A stretch of DNA of 16,219 nt from AWTP1-13 sp035762425 (GCA_035762425.1 DASTOW010000031.1:1-16219); one strand, 5' to 3'; shown: positions 1 through 8,109, counted from the stretch's first letter. Numbers and translations are program-made. The notes: generated from the sequence alone by a model not told the origin.

Positions 1-1
1 C

Positions 2-886
2 GGCACGCGCGAGCGCTACGTGCGCGAGTGGCTGGCCGCGCAGGCGGCATCAGGCTTCGTTACCTACAATGCAGCCGCCGGCACGTTCACCCTGTCGCCC
101 GAGCAGGCGGCTGTATTTGCGGACGAGGAAAGCGTCGTCAACATGACGGGCGGCTTCTATTCCCTGGCCGCCGTGTTCGCCGACGAGCCGCAGCTCACCA
201 AGGCCTTCAAGTCCGGCGCGGGCGTGGGCTGGGGCGAGCGCTGCAACTGCCTGTTCTGCGGGGTCGAGCGGTTCTTTCGGCCGGGCTACAAGGCCTACCT
301 GCTGGGCGAGTGGCTGCCGTCCCTCGACGGCGTGGTGGCCAAGCTCGAGCGCGGCGCCAAGGTGGCGGACGTCGGCTGCGGGCACGGCGCCTCGACGTTG
401 ATCATGGCCAAGGCGTTCCCCAACTCGCAGTTCATCGGCATCGACTTCCACGACGCGTCGATCGCCAAGGCACGGGAGCATGCCAAGGGCCTCGGCAACG
501 TGCGCTTCGAGACGGCGCGCGCCCAGGACTATGCCCACGTTGGCTTCGACCTTGTCACCATGTTCGATGCGCTGCATGACATGGGCGATCCCGTTGGCGC
601 GGCGACGCACGCGCGCGAGGCGCTGCAGCACGACGGCACGCTGATGCTGGTCGAGCCCAGAGCCGGCGACAGCCTGGCCGACAACCTCAACCCGGTCGGC
701 CGCATCTTCTATGCCTTCTCCACCAGCGTGTGCGTGCCGGCCTCGCTGAACCAGGAGGTCGGAGCGGCGCTCGGCGCGCAGGCCGGCGAGAAGAAGCTCG
801 CCGAAGTGGTGCGCAAGGGCGGCTTCTCGCGCGTGCGCCGGTCGGCCGAGACACCCTTCAATATGGTGATTGAGGCGCGGCCCTGA
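2..886 (+). CDS. Class I SAM-dependent methyltransferase with N-terminal winged-helix region (5' end cut by window edge)
   Basis: Predicted to transfer a methyl group from S-adenosylmethionine to an unidentified, probably small-molecule, acceptor in the cytoplasm. The frame is open to the left edge; the first visible residues, GTRERYVREWL, match the recognition end of the winged-helix region that precedes the catalytic domain in the Rv2258c-like family, so the GTG at 20 is not the true start and perhaps 60-70 residues are missing. Numbering from base 2, the glycine-rich SAM motif I (VADVGCGHGAS) is at about 121-131 and the ribose-binding acidic residue follows in GIDFHD near 148. The FFRPGY segment before the Rossmann fold is typical of the family. 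Just before it lies an unusual CxCxxC (Cys 81, 83, 86). The gene converges on the monooxygenase. Family is clear; substrate is unknown. Confidence 0.88.
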   Translation, partial: GTRERYVREWLAAQAASGFVTYNAAAGTFTLSPEQAAVFADEESVVNMTGGFYSLAAVFADEPQLTKAFKSGAGVGWGERCNCLFCGVERFFRPGYKAYLLGEWLPSLDGVVAKLERGAKVADVGCGHGASTLIMAKAFPNSQFIGIDFHDASIAKAREHAKGLGNVRFETARAQDYAHVGFDLVTMFDALHDMGDPVGAATHAREALQHDGTLMLVEPRAGDSLADNLNPVGRIFYAFSTSVCVPASLNQEVGAALGAQAGEKKLAEVVRKGGFSRVRRSAETPFNMVIEARP

Positions 887-893
887 TCGTAAT

Positions 894-922
894 GCAGCGG
901 GCCGTTACAAGCAGCCCGCTGC
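894..922. terminator. Inverted repeat between convergent genes, probable bidirectional terminator
   Basis: GCAGCGGGC at 894-902 is perfectly complementary to GCCCGCTGC at 914-922, giving a 9-bp GC-rich stem with an 11-nt loop. It fills the 37-bp gap between the methyltransferase stop (886) and the monooxygenase stop (924), where a shared terminator is expected. Neither side has a clear T-tract, so it may be a weak intrinsic terminator or a 3'-end stabilising hairpin. Confidence 0.5.
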
Positions 923-923
923 C

Positions 924-2534
924 TCACCCTGCGCCGATCCCCCTGCCCAGGATGACCGCGGCGTCTGGACGGCTGTCGCCGCCTGCCCAGGCGACAAATT
1001 GGTCGGGGCGGATGAGGATGTACGTTGCCTCGTAGCGCTCGCGACCATGCGCAAGCGTGTCGCGCAGAATCTTGAGCGGCACGCGCAGGCTCGCCGCGGC
1101 GCCGGCAAACCCAGCGACGTCTGCATCGCAGGCATCGAGCGCAAGGAGGGTCAACCCGTCGCCCAGTTCTTCGAACACATTGCGGCCCATCGACAGCGGC
1201 TGCGGAGCCAAGTGATGGCCAGCTCTTGCGGCAAAGCTATGCATGCCGCGGGCGCTGCAATCGCTCCCTTTGGGTCCCCATACTGCCGGCGAGCCCTCAT
1301 AGTTGGGCTCGAACGCATAGACGTCGGAGGATGCGCCAGAACCGCGCTGCGCCCAAGCCTGCTCGAACGCCGCCCGGTCGCGCCCAGGATCGAAGGTGGC
1401 CAGGAATTTGCGGTCGTCCAGTATCGCCCGCTCGATGAAATCACGCGCCGCCGATTGGAACACCGGTCGCCGCTCCGCGTCGTAGGAGGCAAGCAGGCCA
1501 GGCCCGGCCCAACCCTGCAGCTTTGCCGCCAGCTTCCAGCCGAGATTGCGCGCATCCTCCAGCCCAAGGTTCACGCCGTAGCCGCCGTAAGGCGGATGGC
1601 TGTGGGCCGCGTCACCGGCGATGAAGATGTGGCCCTCGCCGTAGCTGTCGGCCACCGCGAAGCGCAGGTCCCAAAAGCCGATATGCTGGAACTCGATGTC
1701 GAATTCGGCACCGGCCGCCTCGTGTATCAGCCGGCGGAAATCGAAGTTGTCGCGAGTTATCCCGACCGGGACCGGGGCGTGAAAGAACCATGTTGCGAGG
1801 TCGACGCGGCCGAAAAATTTCCAGTAGCCCTTCAGCTCAGGGTGCAGGACGCTGAGGAACGATTTGCCGGGGTGCCGCTGCTCCAGCAGCCCGTGCAATC
1901 CCTGCGAGCGGAACACCAGCAGCACCATCAGCCTGTCATGGTCCGACAGGGTCTGCGATATGCCGGCTCGCTCGCGCACGATCGACCGGCTGCCGTCGCA
2001 GCCCACCAGAAAATCCGCGTGCAGGCGTCGGTGGCCACCGCCATTGCGCTCCGTGACGAGCACGCTCACACCGTCGCCGTCCTGGCTGACCTCGGACGTG
2101 ATCCAACCAAACAGGGCCTCGACGCACGCCAACTCGGCCACGCGCTGGCGCAGGACGGCCTCCGTCGCATATTGCGGCAAGCGCTCGTTGTCGGTGAAAT
2201 AGAAGGGGCGAACCAGCTCCCGCTGCATCCAGTCGTAGCTGTAGGGTCCAAGCAGCGTTGCATAGGCGGTCAGCCCGCCGATGCCGTATTCGCGCGGGAT
2301 GGTACGCGCTGCGCGCACCTCTTTCTCCACGCCCCAGAAATGGAAATGCTCCATGGTGCGCTGGGTGAGGTTCTGGCCGCGCGGGATCGGCGAGGGCTCG
2401 AGCAGGCGCTCCACCAGCAGCGTGTGCACCCCACGCTGCCCCAACTCGATTGCCAGCCCGAGGCCGACCGGGCCGCCGCCGACGATGATGACCTCGGCAT
2501 CGCGTGCGAGGTCACTCCGGGGCAATGCCGGCAT
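924..2534 (-). CDS. FAD-dependent monooxygenase (PheA/TfdB, UbiH-like group A flavoprotein hydroxylase)
   Basis: Predicted to hydroxylate an aromatic or related ring using NAD(P)H and O2, in the cytoplasm. The 536-residue protein has the three group A hallmarks: the ADP-binding GxGxxG (VGGGPVG, 18-24), the DG motif (GCDGSRSIVRERAG, 178-191) and the GD motif contacting FAD ribityl (GDAAHSHPP, 307-315, then GVNLGLEDARNL). The C-terminal 150 residues match the position of the degenerate thioredoxin-like domain of phenol hydroxylase-type enzymes. The ATG at 2534 has an AAGGTGG ribosome binding site ending 6 nt upstream, inside the end of the binding-protein gene; the 23-bp overlap suggests coupled translation. 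The stop abuts the inverted repeat at 894-922. Substrate cannot be read from sequence; phenols, salicylate-like acids and polyketide-like rings are all possible. Confidence 0.9.
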   Translation of the reverse strand: MPALPRSDLARDAEVIIVGGGPVGLGLAIELGQRGVHTLLVERLLEPSPIPRGQNLTQRTMEHFHFWGVEKEVRAARTIPREYGIGGLTAYATLLGPYSYDWMQRELVRPFYFTDNERLPQYATEAVLRQRVAELACVEALFGWITSEVSQDGDGVSVLVTERNGGGHRRLHADFLVGCDGSRSIVRERAGISQTLSDHDRLMVLLVFRSQGLHGLLEQRHPGKSFLSVLHPELKGYWKFFGRVDLATWFFHAPVPVGITRDNFDFRRLIHEAAGAEFDIEFQHIGFWDLRFAVADSYGEGHIFIAGDAAHSHPPYGGYGVNLGLEDARNLGWKLAAKLQGWAGPGLLASYDAERRPVFQSAARDFIERAILDDRKFLATFDPGRDRAAFEQAWAQRGSGASSDVYAFEPNYEGSPAVWGPKGSDCSARGMHSFAARAGHHLAPQPLSMGRNVFEELGDGLTLLALDACDADVAGFAGAAASLRVPLKILRDTLAHGRERYEATYILIRPDQFVAWAGGDSRPDAAVILGRGIGAG

Positions 2535-3549
2535 CCTTGACCACCTTCGCCCAACGCGGCTGATCGCTGGCCATCATCTCGCCCAGTCGCGCGGCGGTTC
2601 CACCCCGCGCCTGTAGGCCCTGCTTTGCGAGCGCATCGCGAATGGCAGGTTGCTTCAAGATGTCGTTGATCTCGGTGTTGTAGCGGCCGACGATCTCCGC
2701 ACTGGTGCCTGCAGGCGCCAGAATGGCGTACCAGAGATCAACATCGAAGCCGGCGACGCCCTGCTCTTCCAGCGTCGGAGTGTCGGGCGCAAGCACCGAC
2801 CGCTGACCTCCGCCAATGGCCAGCAGGCGGATCTGCTTGTCGGCAACCAGGGGTAAGGCGGTGTGCAGGGGCAGGAACATCGCACCCACGTGGCCGCCGA
2901 CCAGGTCGCGCACCGCTCCGGCCGACCCGGAATACGGCACGTGCGTGAGCGAGACGCCGGCCGTCAGCTTGAACAGCTCCATGGTCATGTGTTGCGGCGT
3001 GCCGCGTCCCGGCGAGGCATAGTTGATCTGGCCGGGCCGTGCCTTTGCATCCGCGATCAACTCGCCAACGTTGGTCGCGGCCAACGAAGGGTGCAACACC
3101 AGTGCAATCGAGCCGGTCGCCACCTCAGCAATCGGCGCGAAGCTGGTCTGCGGATCGTAGGGCAGGCTCTTGAACAGGCTGGCATTCATGACAAACGTAT
3201 TGGCCGCCATCAACAAGGTGTGACCGTCGGGCGCCGCGCGCGCGACTTGCTGGGTACCGATGTTGCCGCTGGCGCCGGGCTTGTTCTCCACCACAAAGGG
3301 CTGCCCCCAGCGCTTCTGCAGTTCCTCGGCGAGCAAGCGGCCGAGGATGTCGATGCCGGTGCCGGGCGTATAGGGCACGACGATGGTGACGGTACGTCCC
3401 GCCTGCTGCGCCGCGGCCGGCATCCAGGCGGCCGCAGCCGTGATCGCCAGGCAGAGCGCCAACGCTCCTAGGAGGGTGGCACCAGCCGCCGAACGATTAC
3501 CTTCTTGCGGCCGTCGACGACCGTACTCGCCCACTCCTGCAATCGCCAT
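2512..3549 (-). CDS. Bug/TctC-family periplasmic solute-binding protein
   Basis: Periplasmic binding protein of the tripartite tricarboxylate transporter receptor (Bug) family, which binds carboxylates and aromatic acids. From the ATG at 3549 it has 345 residues, usual family length plus a long leader: three Arg at 11-13, a hydrophobic core at about 23-43 and a likely signal-peptidase site after AAA (45-47). Family signatures are the first ligand loop VPYTPGTGIDILGR (58-71), VENKPGASGNIG, and the PDGHTLL segment. A GTG at 3555 is in frame but lies against the ribosome binding site; the ATG at 3549 has correct spacing and is chosen. No TctA/TctB membrane partners are in the window, so it is an orphan receptor, common in this family. 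The overlap with the monooxygenase suggests the ligand may be that enzyme's substrate (inference). Confidence 0.9.
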   Translation of the reverse strand: MAIAGVGEYGRRRPQEGNRSAAGATLLGALALCLAITAAAAWMPAAAQQAGRTVTIVVPYTPGTGIDILGRLLAEELQKRWGQPFVVENKPGASGNIGTQQVARAAPDGHTLLMAANTFVMNASLFKSLPYDPQTSFAPIAEVATGSIALVLHPSLAATNVGELIADAKARPGQINYASPGRGTPQHMTMELFKLTAGVSLTHVPYSGSAGAVRDLVGGHVGAMFLPLHTALPLVADKQIRLLAIGGGQRSVLAPDTPTLEEQGVAGFDVDLWYAILAPAGTSAEIVGRYNTEINDILKQPAIRDALAKQGLQARGGTAARLGEMMASDQPRWAKVVKDAGIAPE

Positions 3550-3556
3550 CGCCACT

Positions 3557-3563
3557 CCCTCCC
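3557..3563 (-). promoter_or_regulatory. Shine-Dalgarno sequence deciding the Bug/TctC start
   Basis: On the minus strand GGGAGGG lies 7 nt before the ATG at 3549 but only 1 nt before the in-frame GTG at 3555. Normal spacing therefore supports the ATG. Confidence 0.7.
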
Positions 3564-3581
3564 ATCGGCTTCTTGCGGGCG

Positions 3582-3610
3582 ATTAGTCTCGCCGCAGGGT
3601 GGCGCGTCAA
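3582..3610 (-). promoter_or_regulatory. Possible sigma70-type promoter for the Bug/TctC-monooxygenase pair
   Basis: Reading the minus strand, TTGACG (3610-3605) resembles a -35 box (5/6) and is followed after exactly 17 bp by ACTAAT (3587-3582), a weak -10 box (4/6, lacking the key A at its second position). Transcription would begin near 3575, giving a leader of about 25 nt before the ATG, and would make the binding protein and monooxygenase a unit separate from pip. An imperfect hairpin (3575-3595) overlaps the -10. Confidence 0.35.
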
Positions 3611-3683
3611 TGCAAAATTCGCTGATCCAAGACCGGCGCAAGAGACAAAGCATCGAGCTGCTTGGCCGCTGCGCGATGCCCCG

Positions 3684-4658
3684 TTAGCGCGCGGCGAAAC
3701 GGCGGGTGGCGACGATCAGCTCGTGCACGATGCCGGCCTCGGTCATGGCGTGGCCGGCGTCGGCGACGATGCGCAGGTCGGAAAGCGGCCAGGCGAGGTA
3801 GAGGTCCCAGGCGTTCTTGACCGGCGTCACTACGTCGTAGCGGCCGTGCACGATCACGCAGGGGATGTGGCGGATCACCTCGACGCCGCGCAGCAGCTGG
3901 TCGTCGTGCTCGAAAAAGCCGCGGTTGATGAAATAATGGCACTCGATGCGCGCAAAGGCGATGGCATAGGTGTCGGCGCCGAACAGCTTGACGCGCTCGG
4001 GGTCCTGGTGGAGCGACAGCGTGCTGCCCTCCCACACGGACCAGGCGCGCGCGGCCTTGATCTGCACGTCTCGGTCGGCGTGCGTGAGGCGCCGGTAGTA
4101 GGCAGCGATCATGTCGCCGCGCTCCTCCGGCGGGATGATCTTGGCGAAGTCCTCGAACGCTTCGGGGAACAGCCAGCTGCATCCCGCCTGGTAGAACCAC
4201 TCGAGCTCGGCACGGCGCAACAGAAAGATGCCGCGCAGGACAAGCTCGCTGGTGCGCGATGGGTGCGTCTGTGCGTAGGCAAGCGACAGCGTCGAGCCCC
4301 ACGAGCCGCCGAACAGCTGCCAGCGGTCGATGCCTAGGTGCGTGCGCAGCCGCTCCATGTCGGCCACCAGATCCCAGGTGGTGTTTGCCTCCAGGCTGGC
4401 GTGCGGTACAGAGCGGCCACAACCGCGTTGGTCGAATAGGATAATGCGGTAGCGAGCCGGGTCGTGATAGCGGCGCATGGTGGCGTTGCAGCCGCCGCCC
4501 GGTCCGCCATGCACGATGAGGGCCGGCCGGCCATCAGGATTGCCGCACTCCTCGAAGTAGATCTCGTGCCCGCCGCCGACTTTCAGCCGGCCCTGTCGGT
4601 AGGGCTCGATCGGTGGATAGAGACCAAGCCGCTCGCGTGGCGACATCGCTCGTGACAT
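3684..4658 (-). CDS. pip: Proline iminopeptidase (alpha/beta hydrolase, peptidase family S33)
   Basis: Cytoplasmic aminopeptidase removing N-terminal proline from peptides. The 324-residue product has the usual family length (about 310-320). Visible features are the oxyanion-hole HGGPGGG (50-56), DQRGCGRS (76-83), the nucleophile elbow GGSWG with Ser119, and the likely acid and base Asp275 (HGRYD) and His303 (AGHAM). The YPPIEPY near the N terminus is also typical. The frame is open 61 codons further upstream to 4841, but that extension runs into the symporter gene and is not family-like; the ATG at 4658 has an AGGAAGGG-type ribosome binding site and is preferred. It lies 103 bp downstream of the symporter gene and 134 bp upstream of the Bug/TctC gene on the same strand. 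Confidence 0.95.
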   Translation of the reverse strand: MSRAMSPRERLGLYPPIEPYRQGRLKVGGGHEIYFEECGNPDGRPALIVHGGPGGGCNATMRRYHDPARYRIILFDQRGCGRSVPHASLEANTTWDLVADMERLRTHLGIDRWQLFGGSWGSTLSLAYAQTHPSRTSELVLRGIFLLRRAELEWFYQAGCSWLFPEAFEDFAKIIPPEERGDMIAAYYRRLTHADRDVQIKAARAWSVWEGSTLSLHQDPERVKLFGADTYAIAFARIECHYFINRGFFEHDDQLLRGVEVIRHIPCVIVHGRYDVVTPVKNAWDLYLAWPLSDLRIVADAGHAMTEAGIVHELIVATRRFAAR

Positions 4659-4761
4659 TCCCTTCCTGCCCGCTCCGGTGAGCCTGATATGGTTACATGG
4701 CCGTAGGCAATCAGCGCAAGTAAACACCAGACCAACGTCAGGACTGGTCGGCAGCCCGTGA

Positions 4762-6597
4762 TCAGGCTGGCGTGCGGTTCTTGAGGCGCTGCAGCCGCAT
4801 CTCGCGGTCATAAAGCGTTTCGCCGCCCGGAACGCGTACATCGCGCAACATGTCGAGCAGGTGGCGTCCAGGCGCCGGTGTCATCAGGCTGACGCCGATG
4901 GTCGCGGCGATCGCCAGCGGCAGGCCGACGGCGGCGGCCAGTACGCTCGGCAGCGTGATGGCACCCGTCTCGCTCAGCAGCACCATGAACATGGCGGCCC
5001 CAGAGCCGGTCGCCATGCCGGCCAGCGCCCCCCACGCGTTGGCACGCTTCCACCAGATGCCGAGCAGCATGACCGGGAAGGACGCGGACGCGCTGAACGT
5101 CAGCGCCCACAAGAACAGCTGCAGGGGATCGGCCGGCGCCGCGATGGCCAGCCACACCGTGACAAAAGCGACACCGAGCAACGCCAACCGTGCGGTACCG
5201 ATGCGTGCACTGTCCGGCACTGTCTCGTTGGAAAGGCCGTGCACCACGTCTTCCGACAGAATGGCGGCGGCCGCCACCATCGAGGCGGCCAATGCAGCCA
5301 TGGCGCCCGCCAGGGCCCCCGCCAGCGCGAGGTAGACGATTGCCTGCGGCATACCGGCCGCAACGGGGAGCGCGAACAGCACGGCATCGCGCTCGAAGCC
5401 GACGCTGGTAAAGGCGACCAGCGGCGCCTTGCCGTCGATGCGGGCAATGCCGGACTGCTGCAGGAGCTGGAACCACGCCGGCAGGCGGTCGGGGGCCACG
5501 TTCACCACCTGCTCGAGTACGAACGAGCGCAGATATACGGCAATCGCCGGCAGCGTCAGCAGTACCAGACCGACCACCAGGACGGCCCATCCGCCCGATT
5601 TGCGTGCCTCGTAGACGCCGGGGGTGGTGCCCGCGCGCGGCAGGAGGGCGGGCGAGGCGGCAATGCCCGTCGCCACCACAAAGGACATGATAATGAAACC
5701 GATGCCGCCGACACTGCCAAACGCCTGCAGCATGCGCTTGCTCAGCATCTCGATGCCCTCGCGCGGCAGCTCGACGGCCCAGTTCGGCGCGACGATGATG
5801 GGCAGGTTGCGCGCCACCTCCACGCGCGAGAGCGCGCGCAACACGTTGCCGTGTGTCATCTGCGGCAACGGCAGGTTGGAGACCATCACGGCGACAATGG
5901 TGCCCGACACCGCCAGCGCCAGCAGCGCCGCAATGCCTTGGGCGGCGCTCGACCAGGTCAGCGAGCGCATACCCCCGGCAATGGCGACCGCTGCAACGCA
6001 GGATACGACCAGCGCCGCGGTCAACCGCTCGGATTGGCCAAGCAGCCAGGCCGCTGCGTAAGCGGCAAAACGGGCCTCTGCCGCCAGCAGCAACAGGATC
6101 GGCACCGACAGCACGGCGGCGGCCACCACGCGCACGATGCGGCTGTCGAAGCGGCGGCCGAGGAAGGTCGGGACGGTGTAGGCACCGACCTTGCGCAGGA
6201 ACGGCAGGAACAGCAGCGTCGCAAACACCAAGCCCGCGTACCAGCCGATGCTGAGGCACAAGGCATCGAAGCCGATCAGGAAAAATGCTCCGGTCAGCGC
6301 CAGGAAGCCGGCGCCGCCCAGGGCGGCGATGCCCAGCACCAGCCCATTAAAGAAGGCCGGCACACGCCGTCCGCCGGCAAAGTAGTCCTGCGTCTCGTGG
6401 GTGGCAGACAGCAGGCCGATGCTGGCATAGAGCGCGATCGGAGTCGCGAACACGACGAGCCGCACCAGCGTATCGGCGGCGCCGAGCTGCTCAAGCATCA
6501 TGGCCATCAGCACGATGGCTGCAAACGCCGCCGAGAAGATGCCAAAGTAGGTGCCGAGCCGCGGATTGACGAGCCTGGTGCGCGAGGTGAACGCCAT
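4762..6597 (-). CDS. Sodium/solute symporter, VC_2705-like (acetate/monocarboxylate permease-type) large subunit
   Basis: Inner-membrane Na+-coupled transporter of the SSS family, probably for a short monocarboxylate. The 611-residue protein is nearly all hydrophobic, with about 13 predicted membrane segments. DYFAGGRRVPAFFNG (71-85) and GAYTVPTFLGRRFDSR (138-153) are the ActP/MctP-like signatures. The DUF4212 small-subunit gene directly upstream identifies the VC_2705 subfamily, in which the two genes are paired. At 611 residues it is somewhat longer than ActP (about 550), with extra sequence around 340-410 and a hydrophilic C-terminal tail. The ATG at 6597 has AGGA 8 nt upstream. The 173-bp gap to the DUF4212 gene is wider than I would expect for this pair. 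Actual substrate not determined. Confidence 0.9.
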   Translation of the reverse strand: MAFTSRTRLVNPRLGTYFGIFSAAFAAIVLMAMMLEQLGAADTLVRLVVFATPIALYASIGLLSATHETQDYFAGGRRVPAFFNGLVLGIAALGGAGFLALTGAFFLIGFDALCLSIGWYAGLVFATLLFLPFLRKVGAYTVPTFLGRRFDSRIVRVVAAAVLSVPILLLLAAEARFAAYAAAWLLGQSERLTAALVVSCVAAVAIAGGMRSLTWSSAAQGIAALLALAVSGTIVAVMVSNLPLPQMTHGNVLRALSRVEVARNLPIIVAPNWAVELPREGIEMLSKRMLQAFGSVGGIGFIIMSFVVATGIAASPALLPRAGTTPGVYEARKSGGWAVLVVGLVLLTLPAIAVYLRSFVLEQVVNVAPDRLPAWFQLLQQSGIARIDGKAPLVAFTSVGFERDAVLFALPVAAGMPQAIVYLALAGALAGAMAALAASMVAAAAILSEDVVHGLSNETVPDSARIGTARLALLGVAFVTVWLAIAAPADPLQLFLWALTFSASASFPVMLLGIWWKRANAWGALAGMATGSGAAMFMVLLSETGAITLPSVLAAAVGLPLAIAATIGVSLMTPAPGRHLLDMLRDVRVPGGETLYDREMRLQRLKNRTPA

Positions 6598-6770
6598 TTT
6601 AGTGTCCTGATCGCGACATGCGCCGCCAGGTGCGGCCGATGTTGAACGGATTGCGCGATCTGAAGGTCCCTAGTTGTACCAATGTGCTAGCGCTATCCAG
6701 ATCGAGCAGTCCCTTTCTCGACCTTGCCGCACGCGTGGTAACGGACGTCCCCATCATCACACTAGGTGTC
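6598..6770 (-). other. 173-bp spacer between DUF4212 and symporter genes
   Basis: No convincing gene. An ACAC-TAG-GTGT inverted repeat follows the DUF4212 stop, and GTGCTAGCG at 6684-6692 recurs at 7267-7275 upstream of the response regulator. It could carry an internal promoter or processing site, but I see no clear -35/-10 pair. Confidence 0.3.
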
Positions 6771-7028
6771 TCAGAAGTCCTCGTGCGCCCCATGCCAGTG
6801 GTCGATGGCATCCTGTCGGTTCACAAACAACGCCACCGTCGTGAAAGCGATCACGATCAGCCCGTGGCATGCCAGGAAATAGCCGAGCGGAATGCCGAGG
6901 AAACGCTTGTCGTTGAGCGCATCGGCATAGAGTGGCAGCACGATCATGGCCAGCACGAAGGGCAGCAGGCTGGTCAGCATCTGCGCTTTGGTGTGGCGCC
7001 AGTAGGGCTTGCGCTCTTTCCGCTCCAT
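6771..7028 (-). CDS. DUF4212 protein, putative small subunit of the sodium/solute symporter
   Basis: An 85-residue inner-membrane protein with two predicted helices (around residues 20-36 and 48-67) separated by a short polar loop, a basic N terminus (MERKERKPYWR) and an acidic, His-containing tail. This matches the DUF4212 family, always found next to VC_2705-type symporters and proposed to be a small transporter subunit. An in-frame TTG at 7061 would add 11 residues, but the ATG at 7028 follows GGAAAG at 6-nt spacing and gives normal family length. It is first in its transcript and divergent from the response regulator. Confidence 0.85.
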   Translation of the reverse strand: MERKERKPYWRHTKAQMLTSLLPFVLAMIVLPLYADALNDKRFLGIPLGYFLACHGLIVIAFTTVALFVNRQDAIDHWHGAHEDF

Positions 7029-7310
7029 GAAGGCTTTCCGAACCCGCGTTAACTGGACCAAAGCGCATCTGCCGGGTCAGCCGCCCCGTGCGCCAAGCTT
7101 TGAAGCGTGATCTCGATTCTTGGTTCAAGTGGGGCGCCGGCCCGGGGCTTCTGTCAACAATCTTATTGCTGCGCACCCTTAAGCCTATCCGGCCCAAGGC
7201 ATTAGCCAAGGATGCAAAAAGCCGCTAGCTTTCGCAAAGTGTCTGGCCGACTCAGGGGGTCGGCAGGTGCTAGCGTGGAGGCACGTGTAGGGGACGTTTG
7301 GATACCGGGC
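7029..7310. promoter_or_regulatory. Divergent regulatory region between symporter operon and response regulator
   Basis: This 282-bp region must hold the starts of both units. I see no strong sigma70 or sigma54 promoter. Visible elements: CTTG-GTT-CAAG small inverted repeat (7119-7129), a 5-bp GC hairpin GGGGC/GCCCC (7131-7144), a minus-strand TTGACA (7157-7152) without a matching -10, a GCCGAC/GTCGGC stem-loop (7246-7264) in the likely regulator leader, and GTGCTAGCG at 7267-7275. These are candidate binding sites only. Confidence 0.5.
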
Positions 7311-7979
7311 ATGGCCGACTACCGGTTCATCATCGTCGATGATCACCCGCTGTTCCGGGGCGCATTGAGCCAGGCGCTGAGCGCCTCGTTCGAGAACGCG
7401 GAAATCCTGGAGGCGGGCTCGCTGGACGAGTTGACCGAGCGGCTGGCCACCGCCACCGATATCGACCTCATCCTGCTCGACCTGACCATGCCGGGTGTCC
7501 ATGGCGTATCGGGGCTGATCTACCTGCGTGCCCAGCACCCCGAGGTGCCAGTGGTGATCGTATCCGCCAGCGACGACGCCGAGACGATCCGCAACTGCCT
7601 GCACTGCGGCGCATCGGGCTTCATACCCAAATCGCAGCCCGTGGAGCGTATTCGCGACGCCATCCGCAAGATCATCGGCGGCGAGCTGTGGCTGCCGCCC
7701 GACGTTGACCTCACCAACGTCCCGACCGGCGACAGTACCGAATTGGTGTCGCGCCTCGCCACTTTGACGCCGCAGCAGGTGCGCGTGCTCATGATGCTGG
7801 GCGAGGGCCTGCTCAACAAGCAGATCGCTTACAAGCTCAATGTCTCCGAAGCGACAGTCAAGGCGCACGTGTCGGCAATCCTGCAGAAGCTCGGCGTCGA
7901 CAGCCGCACGCAAGCAGTGATCGCCATCGGCAAGATCGGCGGCGGGGGTACCGGCGACTGGCCGCGCTTACCGAACTAG
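7311..7979 (+). CDS. NarL/LuxR-family two-component response regulator
   Basis: Cytoplasmic DNA-binding transcription factor switched by phosphorylation. The 222-residue product has an N-terminal receiver domain with the acidic pair Asp10-Asp11, phospho-acceptor Asp57 (LLDLTMPG), Ser85 in place of the conserved Ser/Thr and Lys107 (GFIPKSQP). The C-terminal LuxR/GerE helix-turn-helix runs about 152-205 (LTPQQVRVL, then NKQIAYKLNVSEATVKAHVS). The frame is open back to 7212, but the ATG at 7311 starts exactly where receiver domains begin (MADYRFIIVDDHP). Its ribosome binding site is weak. No histidine kinase is visible. Divergence from the DUF4212/symporter operon suggests control of that transporter, as the MctSR two-component system controls MctP in rhizobia (inference). 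Confidence 0.92.
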   Translation: MADYRFIIVDDHPLFRGALSQALSASFENAEILEAGSLDELTERLATATDIDLILLDLTMPGVHGVSGLIYLRAQHPEVPVVIVSASDDAETIRNCLHCGASGFIPKSQPVERIRDAIRKIIGGELWLPPDVDLTNVPTGDSTELVSRLATLTPQQVRVLMMLGEGLLNKQIAYKLNVSEATVKAHVSAILQKLGVDSRTQAVIAIGKIGGGGTGDWPRLPN

Positions 7980-8109
7980 CGGCTTCACGCGCCCGCTGCG
8001 CCACAACGTAGCGTTGAGCGTAAAGCGGCCTGTGCCGGTGCTTGAAAAGCTTGGTCAAGGTCTGCACATTCAGCCTGCCTGCGGACGAGCGAAGCGGCTG
8101 GCGGGGGTC

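Noticed and set aside
870..2540. 556-codon open frame on the plus strand
   Set aside because: It lies antisense to the monooxygenase, whose cofactor motifs are clear. Its product is Arg/Ala/His/Gln-rich without recognisable domains, as expected for a shadow frame in GC-rich DNA.
4659..4841. N-terminal extension of proline iminopeptidase to 4841
   Set aside because: It would overlap the symporter gene by 80 bp and add 61 residues not typical of the family; the ATG at 4658 has a good ribosome binding site.
4861..6645. 594-codon open frame on the plus strand
   Set aside because: Antisense to the symporter gene; the product is extremely rich in Arg, Gln, Gly and His with no domain, a typical mirror of a hydrophobic gene.
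8004..8016. CAACG-TAG-CGTTG upstream of ParA as a partition site
   Set aside because: A single short inverted repeat; parS or ParB-binding sites are longer and usually repeated, and no ParB gene is present.
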